From: JAWXTK01 sp044433645
GTDB lineage: Bacteria > Bacteroidota > Bacteroidia > Bacteroidales > Rikenellaceae
Length of the DNA stretch: 64,000 nt
Direction of reading: 5' to 3'
Assembly (NCBI GenBank): GCA_044433645.1
Contig: JAWXTK010000002.1
Span: 1 to 64,000, forward strand
The translations under genes were made by a program, and so were the position numbers. Shown here piece by piece: positions 18,332 to 27,418 of the stretch. Under the pieces are notes generated by a model that saw nothing but the letters and a program-made list of their open reading frames with translations, was not told where the DNA came from and ran no database searches. Within the stretch, counting starts at the first letter, position 1, and the number at the start of each line of letters is the position of its first letter.

Positions 18332-19357
18332 ATGTTTAGATTCGCACACCCATATTACTTGTATTTTTTAGTGATTATTCCAGTTTTAATCGCGTTATTT
18401 GTTTATGCGCGCTATTTAAAACGCAAACGCTTAAAGGCCTTTGGCGAGCTTGAGACCATAGCTCAACTTATGCCCACGGTTTCAAATTCCAAGGTGAGAA
18501 ACAAATTTATCTTGCTTTGCCTAGCATTTATCTTTGTAATTTTTGCCTTAGCAAGACCTCAGTTTGGACTGAAATTACGTGAGGCTAAAAGTGAGGGAAT
18601 AGAACTTATGTTGGCTGTCGACGTGTCAAATAGTATGATGGCCGAAGATTTTATGCCTAACAGATTGGAGCGCACAAAGTTTGCAATCAACCAATTATTG
18701 TCAGCATTAAGCCAAGATAGAGTAGGGCTAATTGTCTTTGCTGGAGATGCTTACGTGCAGTTACCTATAACTTCAGATTACATAACTGCCAAGACTTTTG
18801 TAGACCAAATTTCTACAAATATGATATCTCGACAAGGTACAGCACTTGGTGCAGCGATAGATTTGGCCAGCTCATCGTTTTCAACGGGCAGCGAGGGTAG
18901 TCGTGTGCTTGTGGTGATTTCAGACGGTGAAAATCACGAAGATGATGCCCTTGGAGCAGCAAAAAGAGCTAAAGAAAAGGGCGTAACTGTCTATACTATA
19001 GGTATAGGTACTCCAGAAGGTGCACCTATAAAAATAGAAGGTACTAACGATTTTATCACCGACGAAAACGGCCAAATGGTAGTAACCAAGCTAAATGAGC
19101 AGGCCTTAGAGCAAATTGCTATTCAAACCGGGGGCTCTTACATACGCTCAAATAATTCTAGTGTGGGTCTTAATGAGATAATTACTAAAATCAGACAAAC
19201 AGAGACTAGAGAATTTAAAGCTCAGATTTTTGACGAATATGATGAGCAGTATCAATATTTACTGCTTGTAGCCTTAGTTTTGTTGGTTGTAGAATTTATA
19301 ATTTTACCCCGTAAGAATAGGATTTTGGCACGTTTTAATATCTTTAATAAGAATTAG
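18332..19357 (+). CDS. batB: BatB-like VWA-domain membrane protein
   Basis: This 341-residue paralogue of the preceding gene has transmembrane helices at about 8-26 and 57-76, MIDAS DVSNS at 97-101, a GTALGAAIDLA block and VISDGENHEDDA, with a C-terminal helix at about 309-328 and a basic tail. It pairs with BatA. It is the last recognisable gene of the Bat operon; the next gene has its own promoter. Confidence 0.88.
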   Translation: MFRFAHPYYLYFLVIIPVLIALFVYARYLKRKRLKAFGELETIAQLMPTVSNSKVRNKFILLCLAFIFVIFALARPQFGLKLREAKSEGIELMLAVDVSNSMMAEDFMPNRLERTKFAINQLLSALSQDRVGLIVFAGDAYVQLPITSDYITAKTFVDQISTNMISRQGTALGAAIDLASSSFSTGSEGSRVLVVISDGENHEDDALGAAKRAKEKGVTVYTIGIGTPEGAPIKIEGTNDFITDENGQMVVTKLNEQALEQIAIQTGGSYIRSNNSSVGLNEIITKIRQTETREFKAQIFDEYDEQYQYLLLVALVLLVVEFIILPRKNRILARFNIFNKN

Positions 19358-19369
19358 TTGTGATTTTTT

Positions 19370-19399
19370 TTGAGGAAAAATAAAAAAGTATTAACTTTG
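19370..19399 (+). promoter_or_regulatory. Strong promoter upstream of the LPP20-like lipoprotein
   Basis: TTG (19370-19372), a 19-nt spacer and TAACTTTG (19392-19399) give an excellent match to the Bacteroidota consensus. It separates the Bat operon from the following exported-protein cluster, with a leader of about 45 nt. Confidence 0.7.
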
Positions 19400-19445
19400 T
19401 TGCGGTATATTAAATTTTTTAACCCTATTTTAAAAAAAGAAAATT

Positions 19446-20012
19446 ATGAAAACCAAAAATTTGTTTCTAATCGCAGCTTGTATGTTAGCTGTATCTTGTG
19501 GTGCATCTAAAAAAGCTACAGTTTCTCAAGACACAGAAGTAATCGTTCCTTGTTCAGGTCTAGAATTTACTACAAGTGCTGAATATTTCCGTGCAAACGC
19601 TTTGGGAATTAGTACTAGTATGGAAATCGCTAGCCAAAAAGCTATGACAGCTGCTCGCGCTAAACTAGCTGCTGCTCTTGAAACTACAGTTAAAACTGTT
19701 ACTGACAACTTCCTTTCTTCTTACGAAGATGGTACTGACGAAGCAGCTCGTGCTCGTTTCCAATCTATGACTCGTGAGGTTGTTAGCCAAAAACTAAATG
19801 GCATCCGTGTTATTTGCCAAAAAACTATGAAAACTCCAGAAGGCCAATTCAAAGCTTATGTTGCTATCGAACTAGCTGGTAAAGAAATCACAGAAGCAAT
19901 CACTAAAAATATCAGTGATGATTCTAAATTGCGCACAGACTACGAATATCAAAAATTCCTAGAAACATTTGATAAAGAGATGAAAGCGCTTGCTGAATCA
20001 GAAAACAAATAA
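19446..20012 (+). CDS. LPP20-family lipoprotein
   Basis: This 188-residue lipoprotein has signal MKTKNLFLIAACMLAVSC with lipid-modified Cys18. The mature part is an LPP20-like domain: an alpha-helical stretch (EIASQKAMTAARAKLAAALE) followed by GIRVICQKTMKTPEGQFKAYVAIELAGKEI. LPP20 lipoproteins are envelope proteins of poorly known role. The strong promoter and even, Bacteroidota-preferred codons (GCT, GAA, AAC, TTC) suggest high expression. It heads a run of six exported proteins spaced 2-26 bp apart. Confidence 0.78.
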   Translation: MKTKNLFLIAACMLAVSCGASKKATVSQDTEVIVPCSGLEFTTSAEYFRANALGISTSMEIASQKAMTAARAKLAAALETTVKTVTDNFLSSYEDGTDEAARARFQSMTREVVSQKLNGIRVICQKTMKTPEGQFKAYVAIELAGKEITEAITKNISDDSKLRTDYEYQKFLETFDKEMKALAESENK

Positions 20013-20038
20013 TCTTTAATTTTTAAGGTGCACAGTAT

Positions 20039-20998
20039 ATGATACGATATATGCTTGCCCTGCTAGTCATTGTCCCTTTATTGGGCACTGCTCAAAATAC
20101 TATTAAAGAAGAGAATACCCACCACTGGGTTACAGGTCAGAGAGAGACACTGCCAGTGTGGGTAACTCAAAGTCAAGGTAGAGGTCGATATATAGGTATA
20201 TCTGATCCCTGCCTTGACTTAGTAAAAGGTGAAAATCAAGCTCTGCTTAGAGCTTGGTTTTTGTCTATGATAAAGAGTGGTGTGAATGTGATGATTATGC
20301 AGGAGAATTATGAGAAAATACAGCAGGTAGCCACTCATGACTATTCTTCGTCAAAATTTGTTCAAGTGGCGCGCTTCAATGCCAAAGGTGGCGTTAAATA
20401 CTTTAAAAAATCTCGTAGTCACACAACTATCTTTGGCGAGTATATTATAGAGTTTATTGAAGTTGCAAAAGCAGAGGATGCTGATTATGTGATAGATAAC
20501 CCCAGTAATTCTATTATCGGTGAATATGTTTCTTATGGAGATGAGAAATCTGTTGTTAAAGGCAGAATTACCTCTGATTTAGATATTATGGCCATGGTTA
20601 ACTCTAAGGCTATGATTACTAAATTTTCTTTGTCGGGCACACGTGAGAATGTTTCTTTGACAAGAAGCCTTGATGATTATCAAATCCAAAACAAAGAAAG
20701 TGGCAGATTCTGGTACTCAGATGTTATAGCTGACCCTAACTCAGTAGTTGCAGGCGAAATTGCCTATACCTGGAGACTAAGCAATGGTTTGTGGTGTGGA
20801 GTCTATTCTTCCTTGGTATATAATATGGTTAATGAGCCTAGCTATGCTTACACCATGAAATCAGTTGATCAGGCGCATAGCAGTGATAATCAGTCGTTGA
20901 TTCGCTCTACATTTAAGGGCGAAGTTCAGGTTACCTATTGTGGATTTGATATAATTGATGATAAAATCAGAGGATCGTGGATAGTTGAAAAACAATAA
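20039..20998 (+). CDS. Exported protein of unknown function
   Basis: I do not recognise this 319-residue protein. It has an N-terminal signal peptide (YMLALLVIVPLLGTAQ, probable cleavage after TAQ) and a mixed alpha/beta mature part with no known motif. An early stretch, GRGRYIGISDPCLDLVKGENQALLRA, resembles the opening of LPP20-like domains (glycine, then an alanine-rich helix), so it may be a diverged relative of its neighbours. It lies 26 bp after the LPP20 gene and 15 bp before the transglutaminase-like gene. Confidence 0.7.
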   Translation: MIRYMLALLVIVPLLGTAQNTIKEENTHHWVTGQRETLPVWVTQSQGRGRYIGISDPCLDLVKGENQALLRAWFLSMIKSGVNVMIMQENYEKIQQVATHDYSSSKFVQVARFNAKGGVKYFKKSRSHTTIFGEYIIEFIEVAKAEDADYVIDNPSNSIIGEYVSYGDEKSVVKGRITSDLDIMAMVNSKAMITKFSLSGTRENVSLTRSLDDYQIQNKESGRFWYSDVIADPNSVVAGEIAYTWRLSNGLWCGVYSSLVYNMVNEPSYAYTMKSVDQAHSSDNQSLIRSTFKGEVQVTYCGFDIIDDKIRGSWIVEKQ

Positions 20999-21013
20999 AA
21001 ACCCAAAATTAGA

Positions 21014-22483
21014 ATGACTAAAAAATTTACTATAATTTTATTTTTTTTATTCTCAGTTAGTTTTCTTGTGGCACAATCTTTTGAGGATTTTGTAAAGCAA
21101 GAAAAAGCTAATTATACTCAACATGTTAATCGTTATCATAAAGAACTCAAAGAGTTACGTGATAAGCAAAATGCTGAGTATGCAGATATGTTGCGTGGAG
21201 AGTGGACAAAAAGCGATGCAAGTGAAGCCCAAAAGCAACCAGCACGTCCCGAACCACCTAAACCAAAAATAGCAGAGCCAGAGCAGCAGCCTAAAGGCGA
21301 TGAAATGCCTGTGGGTGAAATAGTTAGTAAGCCTAAAGAAGAACCCAAACAAGAGCTTAAACCAACAGTTCCGGTAGAAGATAAACCTAAGGCCGAACCC
21401 AAAAAGAATCTTTTTGCATTTGAATTTTATGGCACAAAATGCGAGGTTGATTTTGATAAATCAAATGTTTTTTATCTTAAATCAGTTGACGAAAATGGTG
21501 TTGCTGACGCATGGCTTAAATTGTCGGATGATAGTTATACGCCTTTAATTAGCGACTGTCTGTTGCTTCGCAAAGAGTTGGACTTGAGCGATTGGGGATA
21601 TGTGAAATTTGTAGAAATATTAAGTTCTAAAATTTTTGAACAGAGCAAAACAAATGAGGCTAAAGTTTTTCAAATGTATGTGCTGACTCAGTCGGGTTAC
21701 GAGGCTAGAATTGCTCGCACGGGCGATAAGTTAGTATTGCTATTGCCTTTTACTTCAACACTTTACGAGTATCCTTACTTAAATATTGAGGGTGGAAAAT
21801 ATTATGTTATTGACAAGAATAAGAAATCGTCTTATTTTGTATTCAATAAAAAATTTCCTAACGAGCAACGACTGTCCTTGCAGTTAGCTAAAGAACCTCG
21901 CTTGTCGCAAACTATAACTAAGCAAAGAATCTTGAGCTCAAAACGTTATAAAGATTTTGAGGTTAATGTGAAGATAAATAAAAATCTAATTGATTTTTAC
22001 AATGATTTCCCTCGTAGTGATAATTGGTCTGTTTACTCTAAAGCATCTCTTAGTGAGGAGGTTAAACAAGCTATTTACCCTGTGATGAAGTCTAAAATTG
22101 CAGGCAAGTCACAGAAAGATGCTGTTGATATCATCCTGAATTTTGTGCAAACATCGCTTGATTATCAAACCGATGATGAGCAGTTTGGTTACGAAAGACC
22201 TTTATTTGCTGACGAGAGTTTGTTTTATCCATACTCAGATTGTGAGGATAGATCAATTTTATTTTCGGTCCTTGTGCGTGAACTCGTTGGTCTAGAGGTA
22301 GCCTTCTTGGAATACCCTAACCATTTGGCTACGGCTGTTAAGTTTAGCGAAGATGTTAAGGGCGATTATTTAATGGTTGGTGGTGAGAAATTTGTGATTT
22401 GTGACCCGACATATATAGGTGCAGGAGTTGGTCTTGCGATGCCCGATTTTAAAAATGTTCAAGTGGGAGTTATAAGAATTTAA
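21014..22483 (+). CDS. Exported transglutaminase-like protein
   Basis: This 489-residue protein has a signal peptide (IILFFLFSVSFLVAQ), a charged coiled-coil-like stretch (22-62), a Pro/Glu/Lys-rich linker (about 73-131), a beta-rich middle domain and a C-terminal papain-like transglutaminase core. The catalytic triad can be read as Cys410 (in SDCEDRS), His437 (in YPNHLATAV) and Asp464 (in CDPTYIGAG). Proteins with this core act as peptidases or cross-linkers, or have lost activity; here the triad looks intact. The linker is typical of proteins spanning the periplasm or wall. It lies 15 bp after one unknown gene and 15 bp before the second LPP20-like gene. Confidence 0.78.
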   Translation: MTKKFTIILFFLFSVSFLVAQSFEDFVKQEKANYTQHVNRYHKELKELRDKQNAEYADMLRGEWTKSDASEAQKQPARPEPPKPKIAEPEQQPKGDEMPVGEIVSKPKEEPKQELKPTVPVEDKPKAEPKKNLFAFEFYGTKCEVDFDKSNVFYLKSVDENGVADAWLKLSDDSYTPLISDCLLLRKELDLSDWGYVKFVEILSSKIFEQSKTNEAKVFQMYVLTQSGYEARIARTGDKLVLLLPFTSTLYEYPYLNIEGGKYYVIDKNKKSSYFVFNKKFPNEQRLSLQLAKEPRLSQTITKQRILSSKRYKDFEVNVKINKNLIDFYNDFPRSDNWSVYSKASLSEEVKQAIYPVMKSKIAGKSQKDAVDIILNFVQTSLDYQTDDEQFGYERPLFADESLFYPYSDCEDRSILFSVLVRELVGLEVAFLEYPNHLATAVKFSEDVKGDYLMVGGEKFVICDPTYIGAGVGLAMPDFKNVQVGVIRI

Positions 22484-22498
22484 TTAAAATATATAGAG

Positions 22499-24358
22499 AT
22501 GATTCGTAGAGGAAACCTAATTTTATTGGCATTAATATATTGCTTAAGTCTTAATGCTCAGAGTGTTAAAGAGATTAAGAGCGACAGAGCAACCTATATT
22601 TATGGCGAAGGCAAGAGCACTACTCTTGACAAAGCCGACCAGGCTGCCTTGTCTGCAATTATAAGTCAAATATCGGTTAGTGTTAAAAGTGGTATTTCCT
22701 CTAGTGAAACCGAGAAAACCAAAGGCAAAAACTCTGAGTTAAGCTCAACTTTTGAGTCAGTAATTAACACCTATTCTTCGGCAACACTCAGTAGTACTGA
22801 GAGAGTAATTATAGAGAATGAGCCTGATGCTCACGTATTTAGGTATATTAAACGCACGGATATCGAGCGTATATTTGAGGCACGCAAACTTCGTATTTTA
22901 AATATGATAGAAGATGCGCAAGAGGCTTTGGATAACAGACAAATTAATGATGCCCTGCGTTATTATTATTGGGCACACGCGCTTGTTAAAAGTTTGCGCT
23001 ATCCAAATGAGTTGGAATTTTATGATAATAATGGTGCTAAACAGTTGGTAAACACGTGGTTACCTGTTAGGATTAATGAGATTTTATCTGCTTTGAACAT
23101 TAACGTATTAAAAGTTGATGAGGATAATACAGTTACCTTAGGGATTAACTACAAAGGCGATCGTGTGTCGAGTGTAGATTATACTTATTTTGACGGATCA
23201 AACTGGAGTAATCTTTATACTGCGCGCGAGGGTAGAGGCGTTTTGGAATTGCGCAAAAGTGTGGAAATAAATAAGATACAAGTAAAAGTAGAGTGTCAAT
23301 TCCTAGAAGAAGCAATAGTTGACGATGAGATTAAAACTGTGCTCGATGCAGTAGAAAGTCCTGTGTATAAAAAAGCATATTTTAATGTTTTCTTAGACGA
23401 AATTAAGTCCGAAGATTCAGCTCCAACAATCGCTAAAGAGGAGCAGAAAAAGAAAACAAATTCTCTTAAAGCCAAAGCAGATAAAGTAACTAAAACCAAT
23501 AATCAAGCTGTTCATACTTACCCAACTCTGTCTCAATTAGAAGATATTACTCCTTTTAAAACAGTTGTAGATGAGGTAGTTACAGCGATTAATTCCAAAA
23601 ATAGTTTAGATGTAGAAAGTCATTTTACAGAGGAAGGCTTTAAGGCCTATAAAGAGCTAATAGGTTATGGTCAAGCCAAAATCTTGGATGCTGCTCAGCC
23701 TAAATTCTACTCTTTGGGCGAGAATACTTATTGTAGAAATATCTTGATGAACTTCTCGTTTAAGACTAACAAACGCGTGTTTGCCGAAAGCGTCGTTTTT
23801 GAGTTTGATAACACCAACAAAATCTCTAACGTTACTTTTGGCCTTTCTAGGGTCTCGACCGACGATATACTTGGCAAGAGTATGTGGCCCGAGCAGGCGC
23901 GCCTTATTTTGATTCATTTTTTGGAGGGCTACAAGTCGGCTTATGCCTTCAAACAAATTGATTATATTGAATCTGTTTTTGCCGAAGATGCACTGATTAT
24001 CACTGGTGCTAAGGTTAGGAATGCTACTCAGGCTGAACTTCAAGATATTAATACTGAGTATGTTAGATATACTCAGCAGAGCAAATCTCAGTATGTGTAT
24101 AATCTTAAAAAAGTATTTGCTCGCAACGAATATATCAACATAAAATTTGCCGATAGCGACTTAATGAGAGCTGGCAAGGGTGGCGAAATTTATGGCATAC
24201 AAATCAAGCAAGAATATATGTCAACTTACTATGGTGACTCAGGATATTTATTTTTAATGGTGGATCTAAACAACATTAAAAAACCAATTATTCATGTGAG
24301 AACTTGGCAAGAAGATAAAGATCCGAACTTTGGAGTTTACGGTTTAGAACATTTTTAA
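22499..24358 (+). CDS. Exported protein with LPP20-like N-terminal domain
   Basis: This 619-residue protein has a signal peptide (LILLALIYCLSLNAQ) and an LPP20-like domain at about 30-115 (YIYGEGKSTTLDKADQAALSA, here a Ser-rich helix SSSETEKTKGKNSELSSTF). A helix-rich segment follows (EDAQEALDNRQINDALRYYYWAH, TPR-like), then a Lys-rich linker (about 320-350) and a C-terminal region from about 360 that may contain two NTF2-like repeats (VVTAINSKNSLDVESHF and SAYAFKQIDYIESVFAEDALI). The last assignment is a fold guess. It continues the exported-protein cluster. Confidence 0.7.
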   Translation: MIRRGNLILLALIYCLSLNAQSVKEIKSDRATYIYGEGKSTTLDKADQAALSAIISQISVSVKSGISSSETEKTKGKNSELSSTFESVINTYSSATLSSTERVIIENEPDAHVFRYIKRTDIERIFEARKLRILNMIEDAQEALDNRQINDALRYYYWAHALVKSLRYPNELEFYDNNGAKQLVNTWLPVRINEILSALNINVLKVDEDNTVTLGINYKGDRVSSVDYTYFDGSNWSNLYTAREGRGVLELRKSVEINKIQVKVECQFLEEAIVDDEIKTVLDAVESPVYKKAYFNVFLDEIKSEDSAPTIAKEEQKKKTNSLKAKADKVTKTNNQAVHTYPTLSQLEDITPFKTVVDEVVTAINSKNSLDVESHFTEEGFKAYKELIGYGQAKILDAAQPKFYSLGENTYCRNILMNFSFKTNKRVFAESVVFEFDNTNKISNVTFGLSRVSTDDILGKSMWPEQARLILIHFLEGYKSAYAFKQIDYIESVFAEDALIITGAKVRNATQAELQDINTEYVRYTQQSKSQYVYNLKKVFARNEYINIKFADSDLMRAGKGGEIYGIQIKQEYMSTYYGDSGYLFLMVDLNNIKKPIIHVRTWQEDKDPNFGVYGLEHF

Positions 24359-24369
24359 AGTAGAAATAT

Positions 24370-26418
24370 ATGAAAAAACTTTTTACCCTCGCCTTATTTA
24401 TTTGTTTAAGCCTTTGTTCGTGGGCGCAATACATGAATGTTGAATCTTTTGTAGCTGATCCAAGCGATATGGATGCGCGTGTCCACTTCAAAAAAGTTGA
24501 CCAAAACGGCCGTACAGCTGCGATTATTAAAATCCAAACCACAGAAAAAGGTTTTGCCTTTGATGTTGGAACTCTGGGCGTAGTTGCTGTGGAGCATGAC
24601 AAAGTTGCTGAAACGTGGGTTTATGTGCCTCATAGTGTTAGACGTCTGAGTGTTAAGCACCCAAAACTGGGCTCTATGGACTATGAATTTGAAATTCCAA
24701 TTAAAGAGGCGACGGTGTATAAGCTAAAACTTACTTCTAGTAAAATCACAACTATCATAGAGCAAACCATAGCTGAGCAATACTTAATCGTCAAAATCCA
24801 GCCCCAGCAGGCCGAAATCACGATTGACGGGGGAGTGCCTCAAATCATTGAAGGTGGTGTGAAAAGCCTGCTTTTGTCTAAGGGCGAGCACACTTACTCT
24901 GTTAGCGCACCTATGTATATAACCAGTTCGGGGACTGTAAATATTGGCGAGACTAAAACAGAATTGCCAATAAAGTTGGTAGCTAATTATGGTTACTTGG
25001 CTGTTGAAAGTAATGTGTTTGCAAGCGTTGAGATTAATAATATTAAGGTTGGTACAACACCTTATCGTTCTGATATGATGCAACTTGGCACTTATAATGT
25101 CAAAGTTTCGGCTGATAAATATGAGGCTTATCAAGCCCAAGTTACACTTTCAAAAAGCGAAAAGGCCGAGCTTGTTTCAGTTAAATTAGTGCCTTATTTT
25201 TCAAATATTAAGCTCTCGACTATGCTTGACGGGGCGAGTATTTTTATTAACAAAGAGTTTAAAGCAAATAACTCGTGGAATGGAGAATTACTGCCGGGAA
25301 CTTACGAAATTGAGGTTAAAAAAGACGGTTATCGAGATTATAGGCGCACGCTTCAAGTGGAGAGAAACAGGCCTCAAGATATCACGCTTGACTCGCCAAC
25401 ACCTATGTATGGTAAAATCAAAGTTGACGGTAATGTGTATGACGCCGAGGTTAGTTGGAATGGCAAAATGCTTGGAAAATCACCAGATTTCTTTAGTGAT
25501 ATTTTGGTTGGAGCTCAAACATTCACTTTCTCTAAACTTGGCTATGACACTGTAACTAAGACAGTTGAAATAAAAGAGGGCGAGATTGCAGAATGTTATG
25601 TTACACTTACGCAAACCGTGGTGAAATACACTCCAAAGCAGAGCAATACTTACACGCCGACTTCTAAATCAAGTTCATCATCATCTTCTTCTTCTTCGAG
25701 TAGAACTTCAAAATCTTACTCATCAAGATATAAATCTAAGTCAAAATCTTCTCGTTCGCGCGTGAAAATCGACTCTTACTTTGGTTTTGGTATGGACCTA
25801 GATTTTGCTGATAATGCGCTTAGTGTCACCTTGCCTACGCTTTCTTATCAACTTGGGGGTAACGAAAATTTAGCCAACTTTGTTTTGGGTTTCCAGTATA
25901 GAATTATTACTGGTTCAAATGGTGGCGATATTTATTATGATGAGCTAAATTATAATTATGTTTATCCATATTATGCTGTTGCAAATCAGTTGTCAGTGCC
26001 TTTGTACGTAAGATTTAATATGCCCAGCAAGAAGAAAGACAATAGATTTTTCATAGGTCTTGGTGCTGTTGCTAACTACAATATCAATGGATATTATAAA
26101 TATAAAGACACGGAAGATACTAGCGAAGATGCCTTTGAAACGAAGCTAACTCTTGACGATATGTCTATTGTGAATCCTATCTCGTTTGACTTATATGGTC
26201 AGTTAGGATTTAATTTTGGGGCAAAATCAAACTTTGTTTTGGCTCTTGTGGTTCGCTATAATCTAACCCCTACGTTTAATGTAAACAATGTTAATACTTA
26301 TATCGAATCTGACGGCTCAGTGTTTAATCTTTATGAGCTTTATCCAGATTTGAAAACTCAGGTTGAAGATAAATTCTTTATAGGTGCTACATTTAGTTAT
26401 GCCTTTAAACTTAAATAA
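24370..26418 (+). CDS. PEGA-repeat protein with C-terminal beta-barrel-like domain
   Basis: This 682-residue protein has a signal peptide (FTLALFICLSLCSWAQ). A beta domain is followed by several PEGA-type repeats at about 140-410 (GYLAVESNVFASVEINNIKVG, TPYRSDMMQLGTYNVKVSADKYE, LLPGTYEIEVKKDGY), surface beta-sandwich repeats. A Ser/Lys/Arg-rich linker runs from about 440 to 468. The C-terminal 210 residues contain alternating aromatic/hydrophobic strands (FVLGFQYRIITG, FFIGATFSYAFKLK) that end in an aromatic-hydrophobic strand and look like an outer-membrane beta barrel. It may anchor the cluster's other products in the outer membrane; that is inference. Confidence 0.75.
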   Translation: MKKLFTLALFICLSLCSWAQYMNVESFVADPSDMDARVHFKKVDQNGRTAAIIKIQTTEKGFAFDVGTLGVVAVEHDKVAETWVYVPHSVRRLSVKHPKLGSMDYEFEIPIKEATVYKLKLTSSKITTIIEQTIAEQYLIVKIQPQQAEITIDGGVPQIIEGGVKSLLLSKGEHTYSVSAPMYITSSGTVNIGETKTELPIKLVANYGYLAVESNVFASVEINNIKVGTTPYRSDMMQLGTYNVKVSADKYEAYQAQVTLSKSEKAELVSVKLVPYFSNIKLSTMLDGASIFINKEFKANNSWNGELLPGTYEIEVKKDGYRDYRRTLQVERNRPQDITLDSPTPMYGKIKVDGNVYDAEVSWNGKMLGKSPDFFSDILVGAQTFTFSKLGYDTVTKTVEIKEGEIAECYVTLTQTVVKYTPKQSNTYTPTSKSSSSSSSSSSSRTSKSYSSRYKSKSKSSRSRVKIDSYFGFGMDLDFADNALSVTLPTLSYQLGGNENLANFVLGFQYRIITGSNGGDIYYDELNYNYVYPYYAVANQLSVPLYVRFNMPSKKKDNRFFIGLGAVANYNINGYYKYKDTEDTSEDAFETKLTLDDMSIVNPISFDLYGQLGFNFGAKSNFVLALVVRYNLTPTFNVNNVNTYIESDGSVFNLYELYPDLKTQVEDKFFIGATFSYAFKLK

Positions 26419-26420
26419 TT

Positions 26421-27284
26421 ATGCGCAGGATTTTAATCATTTTTTTGTTGATTTTCACAGCATCTGGTTTTGCAGAGGATTTGTCTGTGCAAAATCCTAC
26501 CTTGCCAAGTGAGCAGGTGAATTTGGCTAATAAATATTTTGAGGCTCAGGACTTTGTGAAGGCTGTGGAGTGGATGACTAAGGCTGCTGAGCAGGGAAAT
26601 GCTGATGCTAGGAGTAATCTTGGATTCTTTTATGAGAATGGTTATGGGGTGGAGCAAAACTTGACTAAAGCTGCTGAGTATTATACGCTTGCAGCCCAGG
26701 CCGGTTCGTTGCTTGCTCAATGCAACTTGGGGGTTTGTTATGAATATGGACGTGGCGTTGCTAAGGATTTAGTAAAGGCCGCTGAGTGGTATGGCAAATC
26801 AGCCGAGAATGGTTATCCTGAGGGTCAATGCAACCTGGGTTATTTCTACGAAAAAGGCATGGGCGTAGAGCAAGATTATGACAAAGCAGCAGAATGGTAT
26901 CGCAAGGCTGCAAATAATAATCACGCTGAGGCGCAATGCAAATTGGGATATTGCTATGAAGTTGGCATGGGGACGATGAAAAGTTCAACTATGGCTGTGG
27001 TGTGGTATCGCAAGGCTGCTGATCAGGGTTACCCTAGAGCGCAGAACAACCTCGGGGTGTGTTATTACCTTGGCGTGGGTGTGATTCAAAATTTAGAAAG
27101 TGCCTTTGGTTGGTGGATGATAGCTGCACAAAATGGTTATGATGAGGCTCAAAAAAATCTAGGAATTTGTTATCAGCACGGCGAGGGTGTCACCCAAGAT
27201 TTAGTGAAGGCTGTTGAGTGGTTTAAAAAAGCAGCCGAGCAGGGTAACAGTGACGCTATTGAAGCACTCAACCGTTTAGGATAA
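26421..27284 (+). CDS. Exported Sel1-repeat (SLR/TPR-like) protein
   Basis: This 287-residue protein has a short signal peptide (ILIIFLLIFTASGFAEDLS) and about seven Sel1-like repeats (A-x-x-N-L-G-x-x-Y-x-x-G-x-G-V), such as ARSNLGFFYENGYGVEQ and AQKNLGICYQHGEGVTQ. Sel1 repeats form solenoid scaffolds for protein-protein contacts. It starts 2 bp after the PEGA gene and ends the six-gene cluster. The stop codon overlaps the first base of the 114-nt palindrome. Confidence 0.88.
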   Translation: MRRILIIFLLIFTASGFAEDLSVQNPTLPSEQVNLANKYFEAQDFVKAVEWMTKAAEQGNADARSNLGFFYENGYGVEQNLTKAAEYYTLAAQAGSLLAQCNLGVCYEYGRGVAKDLVKAAEWYGKSAENGYPEGQCNLGYFYEKGMGVEQDYDKAAEWYRKAANNNHAEAQCKLGYCYEVGMGTMKSSTMAVVWYRKAADQGYPRAQNNLGVCYYLGVGVIQNLESAFGWWMIAAQNGYDEAQKNLGICYQHGEGVTQDLVKAVEWFKKAAEQGNSDAIEALNRLG

Positions 27285-27397
27285 CTAATAAGCATTCATC
27301 TGCTGCCTTCTAGCTTTTCATTTAAAATACTCATTTACTTCAAGTAAACTCCGTTTTTAAATGAAAATCAGAGCGTTGCAGCTAAATACTTATTAGT
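27284..27397. repeat. 114-nt imperfect palindrome (hairpin or MITE-like element)
   Basis: The segment is almost one continuous inverted repeat centred near 27341. The outer 9 nt are perfect (ACTAATAAG against CTTATTAGT). The arms then pair with a few mismatches to 27306/27375, an inner stem TTTTCATTTAAAA/TTTTAAATGAAAA follows after a one-base shift, and the loop region is TTTACTTCAAGTAAA. It starts at the last base of the Sel1-gene stop codon. It could act as a 3' hairpin for that mRNA, or be a small palindromic element. The first 24 nt recur at 56496-56519. Confidence 0.7.
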
Positions 27398-27418
27398 CAC
27401 CATTATGATATCATAAAA

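Noticed and set aside
25660..25770. Simple-sequence repeat, possible recombination or phase-variation site
   Set aside because: The TCT/TCA run encodes a Ser-rich linker in the PEGA protein, is not a uniform repeat, and the frame is intact.
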